Assembly: GCF_018139625.1 (NCBI RefSeq)
Contig: NZ_JAGSOH010000068.1
Coordinates: 1 to 41,655, forward strand
DNA: 41,655 bases
Origin: Actinospica acidithermotolerans
Lineage (GTDB): Bacteria > Actinomycetota > Actinomycetes > Streptomycetales > Catenulisporaceae
Direction: 5' to 3'
Shown here: piece after piece, positions 9,001-16,269 of the stretch
How the letters are laid out: each line of letters starts with the position of its first letter
How positions within the stretch are numbered: the first letter of the stretch is position 1
Made by a program: the position numbers and the translations under genes
The notes under the pieces: model-generated
What the model was told of the DNA's origin: nothing
Seen by the model: only the letters and a program-made list of their open reading frames with translations
Database searches by the model: none

Positions 9001-10635
9001 TCAATCGTCAGACGCGTGTGAGGCGGTGAGGCGGAAGTCGGTGAAATCGGCGGTGAAGGCGCCGTCGACGAGGTCCACGGCGTGGATCGCGGCGAACGCG
9101 CCGGTGAAGCGCAGTCTGGTGCCGGCTTCGTCGGACAGTTCGCTGAAGTCGAGGACCGGGCCGATCGGGCACTCGCTTCCGTTGCGGCGCATCCAGAACC
9201 GGGCGTCGGCGCCGTCGATGTCCGCGCCGATCGTGACCGGTTCACCGGCCGGTATCTGGCGGGTGGCCTCGATGCGCGTGCCGTGGCGGTCGCGGGTGGT
9301 TAGCGTCAGCACGGTGCGACCCTGGTTGCGCCACTGCTGGCCGTTCTGTCGCTCGGTCGCGGGTTCGGTCCAGGTGAGGTCGAGGGTGAAGTAGGCCTCT
9401 GTGTTGTACCAGAGCACCAGTCCGGCGGCCTGAGTGTAGGTCGTGGGCGCGGCGTCGACAGTCACCTCGACCCGGCTTCGGTGCTCAGTGATTCTCTGCG
9501 CGAGCAGGCTCTGGCCCCACAGGGACTCCGGGCCGTGCCTGCCGCGCAGCCGGATCCATCCGGGACGCGCGGACGTGTCGGACCACGTCTTGTCGACGGG
9601 TTCGCGCAACGTGCTCCACGGCCAGCCCGGCAGTTCCTCGTCGGCAGCGTGCACAGGCGGCGGGTCGGCGGCGCCGTCGCGGTCGCCGGGCGGGTCGGGC
9701 ACCTCGACGTGAACCGCGGGGTGCCAGCCTCCGTGCTTCAGGCGCGGCCAGCCGTCGGCGGCCCAGGCCACCGGCTGGATCGCGGTTTCCCGGCCGAGTG
9801 TGCAGCGCGGGCCGCGGGCGGTTTGCACCGGGCGCGAGGCGAGGTGGCTCAGGAACCACTGGCCGTCGGGTGCCCGGACCAGTTCGCCGTGTCCGGCTTT
9901 CTGCAGCGGCTGGGACGGGTCGTCCCGGGAGGTCAGCAGAGGTCTGTGATCGGCCTCGTAGGGTCCGGTGATCCTGCGGCTGCGCGCGACCAGGACGCCG
10001 TGTTCGTAGCCGGTGCCGCCTTCGGCGAGCAGCAGGTAGAACCAGCCGTCGTGGTGGAGCAGCTTGGGTCCTTCGACGAAGCGCTCGTGCTCCATGTCGC
10101 GCTGGAAGACCATCCGGGTCTCGCCGATCGGGCGGAAGGTGTCGTGGTCGAGCTCGGTTAGGACGATGCCGTCGAAGCGGTTGCCGCCGGGGCGGTGGTC
10201 GTTCTGCAGGTTCAGCAGCCACAGCCGGCCCTCGTGGTGGAAGAGCGAGGGGTCGAAGCCGTGCCCCGCGACGCGGCGCGGCTCGCTCCATTCGCCTGCC
10301 GGGTCGTCCGCGGTGCAGATGTATGTCTCGAGGTTGAAGTACGACATCTGCAAGGAACGGACGACCGCGTAGACGATGAAGAACCGGCGCCCGTCCCAGC
10401 TGAGCGCGGGCGCCCAGATGCCGCCGGAGTCCGGAACCCCCGACAGGGAGCCGCCGGGCACGGCGTGCTGCACGTGCCCGGCGAACTCCCAGTTGACCAG
10501 GTCGCGGGAGCGGTGGATCGGGATGGTCGGAAACCACTCGAAGGAGCTGGTGGCGACGTAGTACCACGCCCCCGCCCGAATCATCGAGGGGTCGGGGGCG
10601 AAGCCGCGGATGACCGGGTTGGTCAGCGTGCTCAC
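9001..10635 (-). CDS. GH43 glycosidase (beta-xylosidase/arabinofuranosidase type)
   Basis: A 544-aa protein with no signal peptide, so probably cytoplasmic. The N-terminal five-bladed propeller carries the GH43 triad: Asp15 (GFAPDPS, general base), Asp128 (GHGFDPSLF, modulator) and Glu188 (VEGPKL, general acid). Residues ~330-544 form the C-terminal beta-sandwich found in beta-xylosidases of this family (GLVLWYNTEAYFTLDLTW). The GTG start at 10635 overlaps the stop of the upstream permease (GTGA), so the two are translationally coupled. It probably removes xylose or arabinose from oligosaccharides brought in by the adjacent ABC importer. Exact specificity cannot be told from sequence. Confidence 0.88.
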   Translation of the reverse strand: MSTLTNPVIRGFAPDPSMIRAGAWYYVATSSFEWFPTIPIHRSRDLVNWEFAGHVQHAVPGGSLSGVPDSGGIWAPALSWDGRRFFIVYAVVRSLQMSYFNLETYICTADDPAGEWSEPRRVAGHGFDPSLFHHEGRLWLLNLQNDHRPGGNRFDGIVLTELDHDTFRPIGETRMVFQRDMEHERFVEGPKLLHHDGWFYLLLAEGGTGYEHGVLVARSRRITGPYEADHRPLLTSRDDPSQPLQKAGHGELVRAPDGQWFLSHLASRPVQTARGPRCTLGRETAIQPVAWAADGWPRLKHGGWHPAVHVEVPDPPGDRDGAADPPPVHAADEELPGWPWSTLREPVDKTWSDTSARPGWIRLRGRHGPESLWGQSLLAQRITEHRSRVEVTVDAAPTTYTQAAGLVLWYNTEAYFTLDLTWTEPATERQNGQQWRNQGRTVLTLTTRDRHGTRIEATRQIPAGEPVTIGADIDGADARFWMRRNGSECPIGPVLDFSELSDEAGTRLRFTGAFAAIHAVDLVDGAFTADFTDFRLTASHASDD

Positions 10636-11555
10636 TTGATGCTGCCCATCGCCACGCCGGTCTTCCAGTAGCGCCGCATCGCGATCATCACGATGGCGAG
10701 CGGGATGATCGAGAACAGCGCGCCGGTGAGCACGAGACCGGTCAGGTCCTGGCCCTCCAGGCGCAGGCCGGTCCAGTCGAACAACCCGAGGGTCAGCGTC
10801 CAGTTCTGCTCGCTGCGCAGCATCGTCAGCGGCAGGAAGAAGCTGTTCCAGGTTCCCACGAAGGCGAGCAGGAACACGGTGGCGGCGCCGGTGGTCATCA
10901 TGCGCAGCACGATGCTGACGAAGATCCGCAGTTCGCCCGCGCCGTCCAGGCGCGCGGCTTCCAGCAGCTCCCGGGGGATCGCGGACTCGGTGTAGATCTT
11001 CGCGAGGTAGACGCTGAACGGGTTGACCAGGCACGGCAGAAGTATCGCCCACGGGGTGTCGACCAGCCCCCAGGAGGAGAACAGCAGGTAGAGCGGGAGG
11101 GCGAGCATCGCGGACGGCACCAGGAACGAGCCGACCACGCACGCGAACACCGCCTTCTTGCCGGGGAACTCGAACCGCGCGAGCGAGTATCCGGCCGCCA
11201 TCGCCACGATGGTGCCGCCGAGGGATCCGACGCCCGCGTAGAGGAACGAGTTCGCCATCCAGCGCAGGAAGATTCCGCCGTCATAGGTGAACAGGATGTG
11301 CACGTTCTGCCACAGGTGCATGCCGGAGAACCACAGGCCGTTGGTCTGGTACAGCCCGGCCTCGTCCTTGGTCGAGGCGACGATCAGCCACCAGACCGGG
11401 AAGACGCTGTAGAGCGCGAACAGCGCAAGACCGGCGAGCACGAACCGGTCCGAGCGCTTCCGGTTGCTCCGGCTCGGCGGGCGCGTCTGGGCTGGGGCCG
11501 GGGCGGCCTTGCGGATCACCGGACCCTTGGGCCGCGCCGCGGTGTTCGTCGGCAT
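10632..11555 (-). CDS. Carbohydrate ABC transporter permease (MalG type)
   Basis: A 307-aa inner-membrane permease with about six hydrophobic helices after a charged cytoplasmic N-terminus. The ABC-interacting EAA loop reads EAARLDGAGELRIFVSIVL. It pairs with the MalF-type permease upstream and the binding protein to import oligosaccharides. No ATPase is encoded here, so a shared MsiK/UgpC-type ATPase encoded elsewhere is likely, as is common in actinomycetes. The ATG at 11555 overlaps the TGA of the preceding permease by 4 bp (ATGA), and its stop overlaps the GH43 start. Confidence 0.92.
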   Translation of the reverse strand: MPTNTAARPKGPVIRKAAPAPAQTRPPSRSNRKRSDRFVLAGLALFALYSVFPVWWLIVASTKDEAGLYQTNGLWFSGMHLWQNVHILFTYDGGIFLRWMANSFLYAGVGSLGGTIVAMAAGYSLARFEFPGKKAVFACVVGSFLVPSAMLALPLYLLFSSWGLVDTPWAILLPCLVNPFSVYLAKIYTESAIPRELLEAARLDGAGELRIFVSIVLRMMTTGAATVFLLAFVGTWNSFFLPLTMLRSEQNWTLTLGLFDWTGLRLEGQDLTGLVLTGALFSIIPLAIVMIAMRRYWKTGVAMGSIK

Positions 11556-12439
11556 CAGGCGACCTCCCTGGACGTGAGCTTGTAAAACAGGAACGAGGCC
11601 ACGCCGAGGATCAGCGCAAGGATGACGGACAGGGCGGCGGCGTAGTTGTAGTTGCCCGCGTTGAACGCCTCGTTGTAGATGGCCATGATGGGCGTGAAGG
11701 CGCTGGTGACGGTCTGCGGCGTGACCTCGCGGAAGATCATGGGCTCGTTGAAGATCTGCAGCATCCCGATGATCGAGAGCATGCCGGTCAGCACGAGGGC
11801 CGGACGCACCGCCGGAATCTTGATCTTCGTCGCCAGGCGCAGCTCTCCGGCGCCGTCCACGCGCGCGGCGTCGAACAGTTCGCGCGGCACGCCTTGCAGG
11901 GCGGCGTAGATGATCAGCATATTGTAGCCGATGCCGTGCCAGGTCAGCAGGTTGCCGATGGACGGCCAGACCATCGCGGGCGAGAAGAAGTTCCAGGCGA
12001 AGCCGAACAGGCGCCCGAACGGGGTGAGGGGGCCGACGTCGGGGCTGTAGAGGTTGACCCAGACGATGGCGGCCACGATGCCGGGGATCATGTAGGGCAC
12101 CAGCAGCATCGGCCGGAACCGGGCGGCGACCCGGGCGCTGGCCGCGTCCAGCAGCAGCGCCATCAGCAGGGCGACGGCGAGCATCAGCGGGATCTGGATG
12201 CAGGCGAACAGGAACACCCGGATGAGCGCGCTGCGGAAGTCCGGATCGGTCAGGCCTTGGCCGTAGTTGCGCAGGCCCACGAACTCGGTCGTGGAGCCGC
12301 CGAGGCCGAGCCCGGACTGCTGCACCGAGTACAGGGACTGGTAGACGGCGTAGCCGATCGGGATCAGGAACAGGAAGATGAAGCCGACCAGGAAGGGCGC
12401 GGAGAAGGCCGCGCCCTTCCAGCGGAGTGAGCGGGTCAC
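11555..12439 (-). CDS. Carbohydrate ABC transporter permease (MalF type)
   Basis: A 294-aa inner-membrane permease starting at GTG 12439 (N-terminus VTRSLRWKGAAFSAPFLVGF), five bases after the stop of the binding-protein gene. It has about six transmembrane helices and the EAA loop DAARVDGAGELRLATKIKIP, which contacts the ATPase. An upstream extension of the frame has low-complexity arginine-rich sequence within the binding-protein gene and is rejected. It is the second gene of the leftward importer operon and overlaps the next permease by 4 bp. Confidence 0.92.
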   Translation of the reverse strand: MTRSLRWKGAAFSAPFLVGFIFLFLIPIGYAVYQSLYSVQQSGLGLGGSTTEFVGLRNYGQGLTDPDFRSALIRVFLFACIQIPLMLAVALLMALLLDAASARVAARFRPMLLVPYMIPGIVAAIVWVNLYSPDVGPLTPFGRLFGFAWNFFSPAMVWPSIGNLLTWHGIGYNMLIIYAALQGVPRELFDAARVDGAGELRLATKIKIPAVRPALVLTGMLSIIGMLQIFNEPMIFREVTPQTVTSAFTPIMAIYNEAFNAGNYNYAAALSVILALILGVASFLFYKLTSREVA

Positions 12440-12444
12440 TGGTT

Positions 12445-13773
12445 TTAGCCTTCGACGTTGATTCCGCGGGACTTCAGGTCCGCTACCGTCCACTGCTGCA
12501 TGTGCGCGAGCAGGGCGGTGAGGGTCTCCTGCTTGGTCAGCACCTTCGCCCACCCGTCGGCGAGCTCGGCGTACATCGCCGTCCAGTCTGGGCCGAAGGT
12601 CCAGTCGGTGGTCACGGTGGAGAGGCTGTTGACCACCACGGTCTTGGCGGCGTCGTAGTTCGTGCCGAGCAGCTTCTGCGAGATGGTCTCGCCGACCAGC
12701 GAGGCGGTGCCTGCGAGCGCGGGCATCAGGGCGTCGCCGGTGGTCGGGCTGGCCATCGTGTTCACGGCGCTGGTGTCGGTCGACAGGTACAGCGCGAAGG
12801 TGGCGGCGTCGGCGGCGTCCTTGCACCCGGAGGTGACGAGGGTCAGCCCGCCGCTCGAGTTGGTGCCCGCCGGGGTCTTCGCGCCCTCACCGGCGAACTC
12901 CGGCCACACCGACAGCGCCCACTGCCCGTCGGACTTCGTGAAGTTCTTGACCATCCCGCCCATCTGCCAGGTGGAGATCTGCCGGGTGACCGTGCCGCCG
13001 TTGTCGAAGTTGCGCTGCACCGCCGCGTAGTCCGCGAAGGAGAGCTGTGAGTCGAGGCCGTCGTCGACGATCTTCTGGATGACCGCGGCCGCCTTCTCGG
13101 TGCCGGCGTCCTGGAAGTTCACCTTCCAGGAGTTGCCGTCGATGCTGTACCAGTGCCCGCCGGCCTGCATGGCGAGAGTCTCCAGCGTGCTCGGGTCCTC
13201 GCCGGCGTAGTTGGTGATGTAGATCCCGTGCGCCTTGAGCACCTCGCCGTCGGCGATGAACTGGTCCCACGTGGTCGGCGGGGTCAGCCCGTACTTCGCG
13301 AACACGTCGGTACGGTAGATCGTGAACGCGGGCGCCGAACTGGTCGGCACGCCGTAGACCTTGCCGCCGACGTTCGCCCCGGCCCACGCGCCGGCGTTGA
13401 ACTCGGACTGGTGGGAGGCCACGTACTGGCTGATGTCCTGGACTTCGCCCTGGGAGACCAGCGTCGTCAGGTTCTCGGCGGTGCTCTGCACGAGGCACGG
13501 GGCGTTGCCGGCCTTAACGGCGTTGCTCAGCTGCTGCAGGTACGCGGCGGAGGTGACCGTCGTGTACTTGACCTGGATGTTCTTGTGGCTCGCGTTGAAC
13601 GCGGCGACCACGGCCGGCTGGCCGTTGGCCCAACCCCAGAAGTTCAGCACGGCGGGCTTCGCCGCGGAGCCCGTCTGGCTGCTCGACGGGCTCGATGTGC
13701 TGCTGCACCCGCTGATCAGCCCGATGCCGACCGCGAGCAACGCTGCTGCCGTGCGGCATGTCTTAGGGATCAT
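12445..13773 (-). CDS. Sugar ABC transporter substrate-binding lipoprotein
   Basis: A 442-aa extracytoplasmic solute-binding protein of family 1. Start ATG at 13773 gives a signal peptide and lipobox ISGCSS (Cys at about 23), anchoring it to the membrane. The mature part begins KPAVLNFWGWANGQPAVVAAF and keeps the family pattern, including VYGVPTSSAPAFTIYRTDVF and the WQMGGMVKNF region. It captures an oligosaccharide for the two permeases downstream. It is the first gene of the leftward operon, facing a divergent promoter region with two palindromic operators. The sugar is not known; the adjacent GH43 gene suggests xylo- or arabino-oligosaccharides. Confidence 0.9.
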   Translation of the reverse strand: MIPKTCRTAAALLAVGIGLISGCSSTSSPSSSQTGSAAKPAVLNFWGWANGQPAVVAAFNASHKNIQVKYTTVTSAAYLQQLSNAVKAGNAPCLVQSTAENLTTLVSQGEVQDISQYVASHQSEFNAGAWAGANVGGKVYGVPTSSAPAFTIYRTDVFAKYGLTPPTTWDQFIADGEVLKAHGIYITNYAGEDPSTLETLAMQAGGHWYSIDGNSWKVNFQDAGTEKAAAVIQKIVDDGLDSQLSFADYAAVQRNFDNGGTVTRQISTWQMGGMVKNFTKSDGQWALSVWPEFAGEGAKTPAGTNSSGGLTLVTSGCKDAADAATFALYLSTDTSAVNTMASPTTGDALMPALAGTASLVGETISQKLLGTNYDAAKTVVVNSLSTVTTDWTFGPDWTAMYAELADGWAKVLTKQETLTALLAHMQQWTVADLKSRGINVEG

Positions 13774-13866
13774 GCTCGGAATCCTGTCTGTAGGAAGAAG
13801 AGGGCCCAGGCGTCTCCAGAGCGGCCGACGCGTTCGGCGGCAACAGGTTGAGCCCAGGAAAGCGAT

Positions 13867-13880
13867 AGAGACCGGTCTCT
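13867..13880. promoter_or_regulatory. Perfect 14-bp palindromic operator
   Basis: AGAGACCGGTCTCT is a perfect palindrome with a central CG, as expected of a LacI-family site. It lies about 94 bp upstream of the binding-protein start, in the divergent promoter region. A near-identical copy lies at 14020-14033. Confidence 0.65.
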
Positions 13881-14019
13881 GCGAAGGTAGAAGATGAGTG
13901 GCGTGCGCCACAAGACGCCGTTACGGATGCGTTACCAAAGGTGTCAGCCGGGAGCCTTTGGTGGCCTTTTTCATGAGAGGCCGAGGCTCTTGACCGCGCC
14001 CGGGAGTGCTCCTTACGGT

Positions 14020-14033
14020 AGAGACCGGTTTCT
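14020..14033. promoter_or_regulatory. Second copy of the palindromic operator
   Basis: AGAGACCGGTTTCT differs by one base from the palindrome at 13867-13880. It lies about 30 bp upstream of the 2-hydroxyacid dehydrogenase ATG. The two copies are 153 bp apart centre to centre, which would let one regulator control both divergent operons and perhaps loop the DNA. The LacI gene at 15168 is the nearest candidate regulator. Confidence 0.6.
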
Positions 14034-14062
14034 TTTTGTGTCGTCGGATTGAAGGACTGTCG

Positions 14063-15055
14063 ATGCCTGCACGCCTGAAGGCGTTGTTCGCCATGAGCCC
14101 GGAGCACCTCCCCCTGCTCTTCCCCGAGCCGGTGATGGCGCGCCTGACCTCTCTGGTGGACATAGACCCGGGCCTGGTCGCCCACTCCTTCGCCGACGCC
14201 GCGTCCGCCGCCGCGCTCGCCGACGCCGATGTGCTGATCACCAGCTGGGGCTGCCCGCCGCTCGAAGCCGACGTGCTGGCCAGAGCGCCGAGGCTCACCA
14301 CGCTCGTGCACGCCGCCGGCTCCGTGAAGTACCTGGCCAACCTCGCCGCGCGCGAGCGGAACCTGGCCATCTCCTCAGCCGCGGACGCCAACGCCGTCCC
14401 GGTCGCCGAGTACACGCTCGGAGCGATCCTGCTGGCCGGCAAGGGCGCCTTCGAACTGAGGGAGAGCTACGCGCGCAACCGCGGGTTCGTCATCGCGCAG
14501 GTCGAGCCGGGCGTGGGCAACTACGGGCGGCGCGTGGGCATCGTCGGCGCCTCGCGCATCGGCCGCCGGGTGATCGAACTGCTCCGACCGCACGACCTCG
14601 AGGTGTGCGTCTACGATCCCTACGTCCAACTCGACGACGTCCGGCAGGTCTCGTTGGGCGAGCTGCTCGAGACCTGCGACGTGGTCAGCCTGCACGCGCC
14701 GCTGACCGCCGAGACCCGGCACATGATCGGCGCGGACGAGCTCGCCCGGATCCGCGACGGCGCCGTCCTGATCAACACGGCACGCGGCGAACTGGTGGAC
14801 ACCGTAGCGCTCATCGCGCAGCTTGAGACCGGCCGCATCTCGGCGCTGCTGGATGTGACCCATCCCGAGCCGCTGCCGGCCGACTCGGTCCTGTTCGACC
14901 TGCCGAACGTGTTCCTGACCCCGCACATCGCCGGGTCGCAGGGCAACGAACTGGCCCGGCTCGGCACCGCGGCGGTCGACGAGGTCGAGCGGCTGGCCGC
15001 GAACCTGCCCCTGGCGCACCGGGTAGACCTCGAGACGCTCGGGCGGGCCGCGTGA
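14063..15055 (+). CDS. D-isomer-specific 2-hydroxyacid dehydrogenase
   Basis: A 330-aa NAD(P)-dependent oxidoreductase, cytoplasmic. The Rossmann motif is VGIVGASRIGRRVIELL, with an Ala-Ser variation of the usual GxGxxG. The catalytic set is visible: Arg in INTARGELVD, Glu in DVTHPEPLP and His in TPHIAGS. It reduces a 2-oxoacid or oxidises a D-2-hydroxyacid; such genes occur in sugar catabolic clusters for hydroxyacid intermediates. The ATG at 14063 lies 12 bp after GAAGGA. It is the first gene of the rightward transcript facing the importer operon. The substrate is unknown. Confidence 0.87.
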   Translation: MPARLKALFAMSPEHLPLLFPEPVMARLTSLVDIDPGLVAHSFADAASAAALADADVLITSWGCPPLEADVLARAPRLTTLVHAAGSVKYLANLAARERNLAISSAADANAVPVAEYTLGAILLAGKGAFELRESYARNRGFVIAQVEPGVGNYGRRVGIVGASRIGRRVIELLRPHDLEVCVYDPYVQLDDVRQVSLGELLETCDVVSLHAPLTAETRHMIGADELARIRDGAVLINTARGELVDTVALIAQLETGRISALLDVTHPEPLPADSVLFDLPNVFLTPHIAGSQGNELARLGTAAVDEVERLAANLPLAHRVDLETLGRAA

Positions 15056-15067
15056 CCCCTCCGACCG

Positions 15068-15089
15068 GCGCGGGCGTTGGGGCCCGCGC
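15068..15089 (+). terminator. Hairpin between dehydrogenase and LacI genes
   Basis: An 8-bp GC stem (GCGCGGGC / GCCCGCGC) with a 6-base loop just after the dehydrogenase stop. No T tract follows, so it may be a weak terminator or attenuator. Confidence 0.4.
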
Positions 15090-15167
15090 AACGCGCGCGC
15101 TAAGTTTGCCGCGTCAGACGCAGGCCATTGCGTTCCCGGGGACGAGCAGCGGCGAGGAAGATCCAAC

Positions 15168-16244
15168 GTGGCCAGAAGAGTGAGCAGCACCGAGACCGAG
15201 CGCGCGACGATCCGCGATGTCGCCGCGCGGGCCGGAGTCTCGCCGGCGACCGCCGCCCGCGTCGTCGCCGGCGACTATCCGGTCGCCGCGGCGACCCGCG
15301 CGAAGGTCCAGCGGGCGATGCGCGAGCTCGACTACGTGCCGAACGCGCAGGCCCGTGCCCTGGCCAAGGGCGGAACCAAGACGGTCGCGTTCCTGGTGGA
15401 CGACATCACCGGCCCGTCGTTCGCCTATGTCGCCAAGGCCGTCGAGGAGCAGGCCGCAGCCGAGGGAAGACTGTGCATGGTCTGCACCACCCACGGCGAC
15501 CCGGCCCGCGAACTGGCGATCCTGGAAACGATGCGCGAGCACAGCGCCGACGCGGTCATCCTCGTCGGCAGCGGCTGGCTCGACGAGGCGCACCGGTCCA
15601 GGCTCGTCTCCTTCGCGCACGCCCTGGACAAGTCCGGATCCCGCCTGGTGCTGGCCGGCCAGCCCCAGTTGGGCCCCGACGTGCCGGCGACGGTCGTCGA
15701 ATACGACAACACCGGCGGCGCCTACGCCATCTCCAGCTACCTGCTCTCCCTCGGACACCGCCGCATCGCCTTCGTCGGCGCCGACCGCCCGGACGAGGCG
15801 CCGAGTACCACCAAGGCCGGGCGCCTCGGCGGCTTCGTGCGCGCGCACGAGGCGCACGGCGTCGAGCACGACCCCGAGCTCGTCGTGCCGTCGGAGTTCA
15901 CCCGCGAGATGGGCGCGCGCGCCACCAAGCGGCTGCTGGCCACGGGCCGGGAGTTCACCGCCGTGTTCGCCGCCACCGACATGGTCGCCGCCGGGGTGCT
16001 CGCCGTGCTGCGCGAGGCCGGCCTGCGGGTACCCGAGGACGTCTCCCTCGTCGGATACGACGACATCCCCCTGGCACTCGACCTCTGGCCGCCGCTGACC
16101 ACCGTGCACGTGCCGACCGAGGAGCTCGGGCGCGCCGCGGTGCGCCTGGCCCTGCACCCCGAAGAGCCCCAGCACCTCGTGCTGGGCACCCATATCGTCA
16201 TCCGCGGCTCGGCCGGACCGGCGCCCGGCCCGAGCCGCGGATGA
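15168..16244 (+). CDS. LacI-family transcriptional regulator (first of four)
   Basis: A 358-aa repressor-type protein. The N-terminal helix-turn-helix is TIRDVAARAGVSPATAARVV followed by hinge residues YVPNAQARALA. The periplasmic-binding-protein-like sensor domain has FLVDDITGPSFAYVAKAVEE and the family end VSLVGYDDIPLA. The helix-turn-helix reads PATAARV where most members have MATVSRV. GTG at 15168 has GAGGAAG upstream. It lies 25 bp before the GH2 gene and 112 bp after the dehydrogenase, and is likely the local regulator of this transcript and the divergent importer operon. It is clearly related to the LacI genes at 18822 and 19895. Confidence 0.92.
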   Translation: MARRVSSTETERATIRDVAARAGVSPATAARVVAGDYPVAAATRAKVQRAMRELDYVPNAQARALAKGGTKTVAFLVDDITGPSFAYVAKAVEEQAAAEGRLCMVCTTHGDPARELAILETMREHSADAVILVGSGWLDEAHRSRLVSFAHALDKSGSRLVLAGQPQLGPDVPATVVEYDNTGGAYAISSYLLSLGHRRIAFVGADRPDEAPSTTKAGRLGGFVRAHEAHGVEHDPELVVPSEFTREMGARATKRLLATGREFTAVFAATDMVAAGVLAVLREAGLRVPEDVSLVGYDDIPLALDLWPPLTTVHVPTEELGRAAVRLALHPEEPQHLVLGTHIVIRGSAGPAPGPSRG

Positions 16245-16269
16245 CCACACGCGGAAGAGAGTCAACTCG

